NCBI GenBank assembly: GCA_029067355.1
Contig: JAIEEQ010000031.1
Span: 1-58,616 of the forward strand
Source: Anaeroplasmataceae bacterium
GTDB taxonomy: Bacteria; Bacillota_I; Bacilli_A; Acholeplasmatales; Anaeroplasmataceae
Length of the DNA: 58,616 nucleotides
Direction: 5' to 3'
Notes under the pieces: model-generated
The model's input: the letters and a program-made list of their open reading frames with translations, nothing else
The model's database searches: none
Told to the model about the DNA's origin: nothing
Program-made: the position numbers and the translations under genes
Shown: piece by piece, positions 52,359 through 58,616 of the stretch
Numbering within the stretch: position 1 is the first letter of the stretch
Layout: every line of letters starts with the position of its first letter

Positions 52359-52914
52359 TGAATGCTTTTAAATCAAATGAAATTAATTCAGGATGAAATT
52401 GAACTCCATAGATAGGAAGTTCCTTATGGCGAATGACTTCAATTTCACCATCTAAGCTTGTTCCTATGGCTTCTAGCTTGGGAGCAAGCTGATCAATGCT
52501 TTGATGATGAAAGGAGTTTACAAAAATATATTGGTGATTGATTTGAATGAAATGATTTTCATCCATGTGATTTCTAATATGTTGTTTTAACGTTCCTCCT
52601 AGAAAAACATTGATGCTTTGAATACCTCTACAAATACCAAGTAGAGGTTTTTTGTTTTGATAGGCATATAAGATTATTTTTTGATCCAGTAAATCCATCT
52701 CATTATCTATATTAGAGGAAGCATAATTTCTTTCATTATAGAATTTGGGATCAATGTCATATCCTCCTGGAAGTAAAAATCCGTCAAAGCCACCTAGATC
52801 AGTTTCTAGGGTGATAAAATCATAAGTTAAATGATATTTTTCTAATAAATAAATATAACTTCGATGGACAAAATAATCAACTTCATTTCTTCTCATTGCA
52901 ATTCCAATTTTCAT
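52345..52914 (-). CDS. Class I glutamine amidotransferase (peptidase C26, PuuD-like)
   Basis: 189 residues. Catalytic Cys in LLGICRGIQSINVFLGG, His and Glu in GVQFHPE, early FDGFLLPGGYDIDP. The gamma-glutamyl-gamma-aminobutyrate hydrolase group fits, though this copy is shorter than typical PuuD (about 250). It probably hydrolyses gamma-glutamyl compounds. Single gene. Confidence 0.85.
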   Translation of the reverse strand: MKIGIAMRRNEVDYFVHRSYIYLLEKYHLTYDFITLETDLGGFDGFLLPGGYDIDPKFYNERNYASSNIDNEMDLLDQKIILYAYQNKKPLLGICRGIQSINVFLGGTLKQHIRNHMDENHFIQINHQYIFVNSFHHQSIDQLAPKLEAIGTSLDGEIEVIRHKELPIYGVQFHPELISFDLKAFINEL

Positions 52915-52982
52915 AAAGTATCACCTAATCTAGTATATTGAATTCATTCCTAAATTATGAGATAATAGGCAGGGTGATACTT

Positions 52983-53660
52983 ATGATAGAAGAGATTAAG
53001 AGAAGATTAAATGAGCTTGCTACTCCCAAAATACAGGAGTTTTCTAAAAAACTTATTCCAAATAGCTTGCCTATTTTAGGTTGTAAAATTCCAGATTTAA
53101 GAAAGCTGGCAAAGGAAATTGGAAGAGGCGATTATTGGACCTTTTTAAAAGAATATGATGCTAGCTCCTATGAGCTTCAGTTAGTGTATGCTTATACTCT
53201 GGCTTCAGCTAAGCTGGAAATAAAAGAAAAAATCAGCTTGTTAAGAGACTTTGTTTCTACAATAAGAGATTGGGCGGTGTGTGATGGACTAGTTTCTTCT
53301 TTAAAATGCAGTAAAGTATATCCTGAGGAAATGCTTTCGTTTATTTTAGAGTATAAAGAAAGTCATCAAGAGTTTGAAGTTCGGTTTTTAGTAGAAATGC
53401 TTATGGTTTATTATCTTACACCTCAATATGCTTCTTGGGCAGTTCAAATCGTTTTGAATTTAGATATAACTTATTATTATGCAAAAATGGGAGTTGCGTG
53501 GTTTATTGCCACTCTTATGATTGATTATCCATCTCTTGGATTTCAGCTTTTAAAGGAAATTGAGGATTTAGAAACTGTTGGAATGGCGATTCGCAAGATT
53601 AGAGATTCTTACAGAGTATCCAATGAGATAAAAGAAGAGGTTTTATTTTATAAAAAATAA
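52983..53660 (+). CDS. DNA alkylation repair protein (AlkD-like)
   Basis: About 225 residues of HEAT-like repeats, AlkD family. The region IRDWAVCDGLV corresponds to the catalytic Trp/Asp segment. Expected to excise bulky or charged alkylated bases. ATG 52983 follows AGGGTGA. Divergent from the amidotransferase. Confidence 0.85.
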   Translation: MIEEIKRRLNELATPKIQEFSKKLIPNSLPILGCKIPDLRKLAKEIGRGDYWTFLKEYDASSYELQLVYAYTLASAKLEIKEKISLLRDFVSTIRDWAVCDGLVSSLKCSKVYPEEMLSFILEYKESHQEFEVRFLVEMLMVYYLTPQYASWAVQIVLNLDITYYYAKMGVAWFIATLMIDYPSLGFQLLKEIEDLETVGMAIRKIRDSYRVSNEIKEEVLFYKK

Positions 53661-53677
53661 GATTTTTCATAAAATAT

Positions 53678-53698
53678 GCAACGAAATGTTGCTTTTGT
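53678..53698 (+). terminator. Terminator after the AlkD-like gene
   Basis: GCAAC (53678-53682) pairs with GTTGC (53688-53692), followed by TTTTGTT. Short stem. Confidence 0.55.
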
Positions 53699-53776
53699 TA
53701 AATTTCATTTTATTTTTATCTGATTTATGATATAATACTATTAAATATGTTTTAAAGCATTAGAAAGGAGAAACGT

Positions 53777-55165
53777 ATGGATAAAAAAGTAGCAAAAAAG
53801 ATTATTTTAGAATGTCTTTCAACGGGTGGAGATTATGCTGAAATATTTTTAGAAGACACGAGTAAAAATTCAATTCGGAGAGTTGGGAATCAAATTGAGG
53901 ATATTAATGCGAGTCATCTTTATGGAGCGGCCATCCGTATATTAAAAGAGAATGCAGAAGTATATGGATACACCAATGATGTTAGTGAGAAGGGATTATT
54001 AAAGCTTGCAAAGAATCTTAAAACAGCGTATCATAGTGAGGTTTTAATTCACGATTTTGATTTTACTGATTGTGAAACCTCTCGTGATACCAGCTTTAAA
54101 GTATTATCTAAGGATATACCTAATTCTAAAAAACTGGGTTATTTAGAAGTATGCACAGATGCAATTCAAGCATATAGTCCAAAAATAGTTCAGGCGGTGG
54201 CTACCTTTACAGATGAAACGCAGGTTGTAACTATCGCAAATAGTCAGGGAGTATATAAGACAGATGTAAGAAATCATCAAAGAATTGCTGCCTCTGCAAT
54301 CGCAAGTGATGGTAAATCAATGGAGCAGGCATCTAATTCTTATGGGGGAAATTTCGATATATCTTATTTTGAAGACTATGATTTTGTTGATTTTTCTAAG
54401 CAGGTAGCACAAGCGGCAGTAGAAACACTAGATGCAGAGGATATGGTTGGTGGAGTTTATGATGTAGTAATTCATAATGCCTTTGGTGGTGTTATCTTCC
54501 ATGAGGCATGTGGACATGCATTAGAGGCAACCAGTGTTGCAAAGGGAATGTCAGTGTTCTGTGATAAGATAGGACAAAAGATTGCTGCAGATTGTGTAAC
54601 TGCTATTGATGATGGCACAATTCCAAATGAATGGGGAAGTGCAAATATGGATGATGAGGGGAATCCAACTAAGAAAAATATATTAATAGAAAAGGGTATC
54701 TTGAAGAGCTATATGGTAGATATGAGAAATGGTAGAAGAATGAATGCTATGCCAACAGGCTCTACTAGACGTCAAAGTTACAGATATTCTCCAACCTCCA
54801 GAATGACAAATACCTATATAGCCAATGGTGATTATACACCAGAGGAGATTATTGCAAATACAAAATTTGGATTATTTGCTAAAACGATGGCAGGAGGATC
54901 AGTCAATCCAGCAACAGGCGAATTTAACTTTTCTGTTGGTGAGGCGTTTATGATTGAGGATGGAAAGCTGACTAAGAGAGTTAAGGGAGCGACCTTAATT
55001 GGAAATGGTAAGGATACTATTTTAAATATTGATATGGTAGGCAATAACCAAAGCTTTGGCTATGGTATGTGTGGGTCTGCTTCTGGCAGTATTCCAGCTT
55101 GTGTTGGACAGCCAACCATTCGTGTAAAACAAATGACTGTTGGTGGAAACGGAGGGAACAAATAA
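53777..55165 (+). CDS. tldD: TldD metalloprotease
   Basis: 462 residues. Zinc motif HEACGHALEA, N-terminal domain DYAEIFLEDTSKNSIRR, and the MAGGSVNPATGEFNFSVGEAFMIEDG end. It forms a heterodimer with TldE that degrades unfolded peptides or matures modified peptides. Its stop overlaps the start of tldE (TAATG). Confidence 0.93.
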   Translation: MDKKVAKKIILECLSTGGDYAEIFLEDTSKNSIRRVGNQIEDINASHLYGAAIRILKENAEVYGYTNDVSEKGLLKLAKNLKTAYHSEVLIHDFDFTDCETSRDTSFKVLSKDIPNSKKLGYLEVCTDAIQAYSPKIVQAVATFTDETQVVTIANSQGVYKTDVRNHQRIAASAIASDGKSMEQASNSYGGNFDISYFEDYDFVDFSKQVAQAAVETLDAEDMVGGVYDVVIHNAFGGVIFHEACGHALEATSVAKGMSVFCDKIGQKIAADCVTAIDDGTIPNEWGSANMDDEGNPTKKNILIEKGILKSYMVDMRNGRRMNAMPTGSTRRQSYRYSPTSRMTNTYIANGDYTPEEIIANTKFGLFAKTMAGGSVNPATGEFNFSVGEAFMIEDGKLTKRVKGATLIGNGKDTILNIDMVGNNQSFGYGMCGSASGSIPACVGQPTIRVKQMTVGGNGGNK

Positions 55166-56490
55166 TGAATTTTGAGAAATTAAAAAAGGCTGCATTTAAG
55201 GCAGGAATCTCTGATATTGAAATTTATGAGGAAACCTCTAAAGGGGTTGAAATTTCTATGTTTAATGGAGTTGTTGAGAATAATACCTCCTCTGCTACTC
55301 AGGTTTGTGCCATTCGTGGTGTTTATCAAAATCAAATTGTTACAGTTTATGAAGAAAACTGTGACGATGAAATGATTCCTTCTGTAATAGAAAGAATTAA
55401 GGATAATTGTACTATTAAGAATCAAAAGGATCCATTCTTTATATATTCTGGAGATGAAAAATATCCAGAATTGAAGGAAAAAAGTCATGATTTTGATCAG
55501 TATACTTTAGAAGATAAAATCAATCTTTGTAACAAGATTACAGAATTAATGAAGGAAAAAAGTCCATTCGTACATATGACAGAGGTTTCCTATTCTGAGA
55601 ATGAAAATACAACGACCATAGTAAATTCTAATGGTTTAAATGTAAAGCGTCATTCTAAAACAGGCTTTTTAGTAGCAGAAGCTGTTTGTGTGAAGGATGG
55701 GGAAACGAAAACAGGCTTTGATTATATTCGTATAGAAAATATTAAGGATGCCGATTTGGATTCCTTAGCTCAGGAAGCCGTTACTTTAGCAACAGCAACC
55801 TTTGGAGCAGAAAGTATTGCTTCAGGAGCTTACCCAGTTGTTTTAGATAAAAAGGTTGTTAGTAGTCTGTTAGGTGCATTTGCAAATATATTTTCAGCAG
55901 AAGCTGTACTGAAAAATATGTCCTTTTTAAAGGATAAGCTTGGTGAGGCTATATTTGGATCAAATGTTACTCTTATGGATGATCCACTATCCTTAGATGC
56001 TCCAAGTCAATCAGCATTTGATGATGAGGGTGTTGCAAGCTATACAAAGGCTGTTGTGGAAAATGGTGTTTTAAAGACATATTTACATAATTTAAAGACT
56101 GCTGCTATGATGAATGTTAAATCTACGGGAAATGGGTATAAAGCTGGTGTTGCTTCAAGCGTTGGTGTTCAGCCCTGCAACCTTTATTTAAAGGCTGGGG
56201 ACACTTCCTTAGAAGAAATGTTTGAAAGGGTTAATCATGGAGTATATATTACCTCAGTTACAGGTCTTCATGCTGGTTTAAATCCTGTTAGCGGTTCATT
56301 TAATCTTCAATCAAGTGGATTTATGATAGAGGCCGGAAAGAAAACCAAACCAGTCACTTTGATTATTTTATCTGGAACCTTACAAGAACTTTTAAATAAT
56401 ATTAGTGCCGTTGGAAATGATTTTGAATTTAAGAGAGGAGTCGGTGCGCCAAGCCTTTTTGTAAAGTCTATGGCCATCTCAGGAAAGTAA
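55165..56490 (+). CDS. pmbA: TldE/PmbA partner protein
   Basis: About 441 residues. Same fold as TldD but without the zinc motif, as is normal for TldE; VEISMFNGVVENN start, FDDEGVASYTKAVVENGVL and GLNPVSGSFNLQSSGFMIE end. ATG 55165 overlaps tldD by 1 nt and has GGAGG upstream. Confidence 0.93.
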   Translation: MNFEKLKKAAFKAGISDIEIYEETSKGVEISMFNGVVENNTSSATQVCAIRGVYQNQIVTVYEENCDDEMIPSVIERIKDNCTIKNQKDPFFIYSGDEKYPELKEKSHDFDQYTLEDKINLCNKITELMKEKSPFVHMTEVSYSENENTTTIVNSNGLNVKRHSKTGFLVAEAVCVKDGETKTGFDYIRIENIKDADLDSLAQEAVTLATATFGAESIASGAYPVVLDKKVVSSLLGAFANIFSAEAVLKNMSFLKDKLGEAIFGSNVTLMDDPLSLDAPSQSAFDDEGVASYTKAVVENGVLKTYLHNLKTAAMMNVKSTGNGYKAGVASSVGVQPCNLYLKAGDTSLEEMFERVNHGVYITSVTGLHAGLNPVSGSFNLQSSGFMIEAGKKTKPVTLIILSGTLQELLNNISAVGNDFEFKRGVGAPSLFVKSMAISGK

Positions 56491-56491
56491 A

Positions 56492-57160
56492 ATGGAAGTA
56501 TTAAGAATAAGAGAAGCTTATAGCTATATAGGCCCTCTTGCTGATTTTTTAATTGAGCAGGAACAAAGAATTAAAAATTTATTGATTGATTATGAAATTC
56601 AATCCAAAGTGGAAAATTTACCTGATGGAAGAGAGGTTAAAAGTCTTCTTTTTACAAAGCAAAATGTAACGGTTCGTTTTTTGCCAGATCGTATTGATTA
56701 TACTTATAATCTTCCCAATCCTACAACGCCATCATTAGATGCCTTTACTGCTGCAAAACAATTTTTTAAACTATTTTCTGAAATTTTTTATGATGTAAAG
56801 GCTCAAAGAATTGCAATTGTAAGTCAGGGGTTTATTAAAAATGACAATAATCAGGCAATTCAGGATTTAACATCCAAAATGGGGCTTGTTAGAGCATTTG
56901 GACTATCTAATGAATTAAAATTTAAGATCAATAACCCAAAGTCTTTATTTGAGCCAGTAAATTCAGTTTTAAATTTGGATATGGGTGAAGCAAAAAATAA
57001 TAAAACTCAAGAGGTTTTAAAGGTTCTTTTAGTAAGTATTGATGTTAATACTTTGGCTGAAAATAGAGAGCTTCGCTTTAATCCTACAAATTTTGATTCT
57101 GATTTTAGTGAACTCTTTGAAGAATCAGAAGGGAAATTCAGAGATTTAGCTCGTTTTTAA
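56492..57160 (+). CDS. Unknown protein co-transcribed with tldD-tldE
   Basis: 222 residues, soluble, no recognised domain. It has mixed alpha/beta composition (VRFLPDRIDYTYNLP, AIVSQGFIKNDNNQ, VLLVSIDVNTLAENRELRF). It begins 1 nt after the tldE stop, so it is almost certainly in the same operon; no Cys or leader-cleavage motif suggests a precursor peptide. A link to TldD/E function is inferred only from position. Confidence 0.7.
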   Translation: MEVLRIREAYSYIGPLADFLIEQEQRIKNLLIDYEIQSKVENLPDGREVKSLLFTKQNVTVRFLPDRIDYTYNLPNPTTPSLDAFTAAKQFFKLFSEIFYDVKAQRIAIVSQGFIKNDNNQAIQDLTSKMGLVRAFGLSNELKFKINNPKSLFEPVNSVLNLDMGEAKNNKTQEVLKVLLVSIDVNTLAENRELRFNPTNFDSDFSELFEESEGKFRDLARF

Positions 57161-57183
57161 ATAAAGCCTTAATAAACAAGATT

Positions 57184-57684
57184 ATGATACTCAAGGAAAA
57201 TGAAAAACCTAAAAATCATACTATTATTCATATGTTTGTAATGGTTCTATCCATTGTAATGATGGGAATATTCATAAACAATCTTGTGTTTGCTGCGAAA
57301 AATTATTACATTAATACTCACGCAAATTATGAAAAAGTATATGCAACGATTGTGCGATATGAGGAGGTGTACGCCAATAATGGGCGCAGAACGTATAGCA
57401 CTTTTTATGAGTATGAAGATGACGGTGGGGTGTACTACGGTCTTTGGCATAGATTGATAAAAAATGAAGAAGAAGCAAAAGCGCAAGTAGGAAAGAAAGT
57501 GCCTATATACGTTGACCATACTTTGAAATACCATACAACAAATTTGAATTTTTCAAGCGGTGCAATTTGGTTTGCAGGGGCTATCGCTTTTGCAAGTTTT
57601 GCGGTTTTTGTGAACTCATTTGTTAGGGAACTCATTTTTATAGTTAGATGGAAAAAATATAAAAAAGAAAATCAATTCAATTAG
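57184..57684 (+). CDS. DUF3592-like membrane protein
   Basis: 166 residues. Two membrane helices (about 14-36 and 127-148) around an extracytoplasmic beta domain with the DUF3592 look (ATIVRYEEVYANNGRRTYSTFYEYEDDGG, GKKVPIYVDHTLKYH). Its codon use (GCG, GGC, CGC) differs from the tld operon. The Shine-Dalgarno is weak. Ends before a bidirectional terminator. Confidence 0.75.
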   Translation: MILKENEKPKNHTIIHMFVMVLSIVMMGIFINNLVFAAKNYYINTHANYEKVYATIVRYEEVYANNGRRTYSTFYEYEDDGGVYYGLWHRLIKNEEEAKAQVGKKVPIYVDHTLKYHTTNLNFSSGAIWFAGAIAFASFAVFVNSFVRELIFIVRWKKYKKENQFN

Positions 57685-57705
57685 AGATTCATTATGAATA
57701 TAAAC

Positions 57706-57748
57706 AAAATCCCACTAGCTTTTGAAGCAAAGCATAGTGGGATTTTTT
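57706..57748. terminator. Strong bidirectional terminator
   Basis: AAAATCCCACTA (57706-57717) pairs with TAGTGGGATTTT (57735-57746) around a 17-nt loop that itself can pair. Confidence 0.88.
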
Positions 57749-57795
57749 CTCCAGTTTACAAGATGAAATCTTATAATAACTCCAGCTTATTATTT

Positions 57796-58368
57796 TTATT
57801 TTACGATTGTTCCAAATACTTGACCAGCTAAAGCACCAGCATTAGATTCATCTGTATCTACATGCATTGCTAAAGCATAAGAAGAAGAAACACGGATTAC
57901 AGTATCTCCAAAGATTAAAGCTCTTCCTGTTTCACTTGTTACCTTAACATCAACAATTTGACCATTCTTTACGCCAAACTCTTCAGCGTCTGTTGGTGTC
58001 ATATGTATATGACGCTTTGCAACGATAACCCCTTCCTTAAGTTCAACCTCTCCAGCAGGTCCTACAAGCTTGCATCCAGCAGAACCAGCTACATCACCAG
58101 ATTCACGGATTGGTGCTGAGATTCCTAAAGTACGAGCGTCAGATAAGGAAACCTCTACTTGGTTTTCTTTTCTTTCAGGCCCTAGAATAGAGCAATTTAA
58201 TTCACCCTTAGGACCAACAACCTTAACTTTCTGGTTAGATGCAAATTGTCCAGGCTGAGATAGCATTTTCTTAACCTCAAGAGTTGCACCCTTTCCAAAT
58301 AAAACCTCTAAGGCTTCTTTAGTAACATGTACATGTCGAGCACTTGTTTCAATAATAAATTCTTTCAT
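57796..58368 (-). CDS. pduL: Phosphate propanoyltransferase / phosphotransacetylase (PduL)
   Basis: 190 residues. Zinc ligands in SARHVHV, AKRHIHM and AMHVDTDE, plus GPKGELNCSILGPER, the PduL family. It converts acyl-CoA and phosphate to acyl phosphate. There is no microcompartment gene nearby and no long encapsulation peptide, so it is probably the cytosolic phosphotransacetylase of a lineage lacking Pta. Confidence 0.92.
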   Translation of the reverse strand: MKEFIIETSARHVHVTKEALEVLFGKGATLEVKKMLSQPGQFASNQKVKVVGPKGELNCSILGPERKENQVEVSLSDARTLGISAPIRESGDVAGSAGCKLVGPAGEVELKEGVIVAKRHIHMTPTDAEEFGVKNGQIVDVKVTSETGRALIFGDTVIRVSSSYALAMHVDTDESNAGALAGQVFGTIVK

Positions 58369-58616
58369 AAATTCATTAATCCTTTCAAAATTAATATTTT
58401 ACTTTTCTATTATACCATATCTTGGAAAAAATGTAACCTATTTTTGTAATTACAAAGCATCTATTTTTTTTGAAACTTCTTTAAAGTAAATAAAGAATAT
58501 AAGATAAAATATAGAAAACTTACTGACTGAATTCTATTAATGAAACAAGTGCTCGACATGTACATGTTACTAAAGAAGCCTTAGAGGTTTTATTTGGAAA
58601 GGGTGCAACTCTTGAG
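58276..58616. repeat. 76-bp perfect inverted repeat at the window end
   Basis: The plus strand from 58541 to the last base is identical to the minus strand from 58351 down to 58276, i.e. codons for ETSARHVHV through GATLE of pduL. Arms 76 bp, spacer 189 bp. The right-hand copy has no start codon or Shine-Dalgarno in frame (an in-frame TGA lies at 58524). It may be an assembly fold-back or a real inverted duplication. Confidence 0.85.
58409..58436 (-). promoter_or_regulatory. pduL promoter
   Basis: Minus strand TTACAT (58436-58431), 16 bp, TATAAT (58414-58409) with a TGG extension. It lies between the arms of the inverted repeat at 58276-58616. Confidence 0.7.

Noticed and set aside
1-58616. 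tRNA, rRNA or tmRNA genes
   Set aside because: No T-loop GGTTCGAATCC-type sequence with an acceptor stem and no rRNA-like conserved stretch was found by reading through both strands.

Overview
This 58.6 kb window comes from an AT-rich (roughly one third G+C by eye) low-GC Firmicute that uses the standard genetic code: TGG is Trp and TGA is used as a stop. BspA-like and Listeria-Bacteroides-repeat lipoproteins, LytS/YesM-type signalling, CsoR/CopA, TldD/TldE and stand-alone PduL suggest a gut Bacilli/Erysipelotrichia-type lineage. That placement is an inference; there is no rRNA marker. I see no rRNA, tRNA, CRISPR array or intact insertion sequence.

Layout. (1) 1-1.7 kb: a HipA/CtkA-like kinase with a coupled small partner, then the remnant of a Pro/Gln-rich protein. 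(2) 1.9-9.5 kb: a giant BspA-like lipoprotein, a response-regulator paralogue whose receiver has lost its active site, a 7TM histidine kinase and an intact response regulator. The lipoprotein and the first regulator share an identical promoter box made of two heptamers 11 bp apart. (3) 9.5-12.1 kb: a vWA-domain protein and a MarR-GNAT fusion, each with a palindromic operator. (4) 12.2-17.3 kb: a MerR-controlled redox operon (two aldo/keto reductases, a RibD-like reductase, flavodoxin, CMD-cupin) next to a LysR gene. (5) 17.4-24.3 kb: a second redox block with different base and codon use (acetyltransferase, two Fe-S flavoprotein-like flavodoxins, an alpha/beta hydrolase, Fe-alcohol dehydrogenase, a BspA-cyclophilin-like lipoprotein, and a lipoprotein-flavodoxin-aldo/keto reductase fusion broken by one frameshift).

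(6) 24.6-31.6 kb: accessory and core genes mixed. A tightly coupled three-gene cassette (GHKL ATPase, unknown beta-rich protein, DUF6339-like protein) is the best candidate for an undescribed system. After it come an XRE regulator, pncC, udk, a structured RNA with its own promoter and terminator, a winged-helix protein and an S-4TM-like membrane protein. (7) 31.6-39.2 kb: a SAM riboswitch ahead of priA-fmt-(membrane HD-like)-(TSCPD)-metK, then lemA and sir2. (8) 39.2-50.3 kb: a C39-like SH3 protein, an esterase, htpG, csoR-copA with a fused copZ that keeps its own start signals, a yybP-ykoY-type riboswitch ahead of a P2-type ATPase, and a GltD-like oxidoreductase. (9) 50.4-58.6 kb: housekeeping genes (RluA-type synthase, TVP38-type membrane protein, DUF1540, glutamine amidotransferase, AlkD, TldD/TldE, pduL). 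The window ends in a 76-bp perfect inverted copy of the pduL 5' region, which may be an assembly fold-back.

Cooperation. Blocks 4 and 5 look like a reactive-aldehyde/quinone and flavin redox response. Blocks 7 and 8 show metabolite and metal feedback: SAM on metK and fmt, Cu on csoR-copA-copZ, Mn on the P2 ATPase. Block 2 looks like a sensory circuit controlling a surface lipoprotein.
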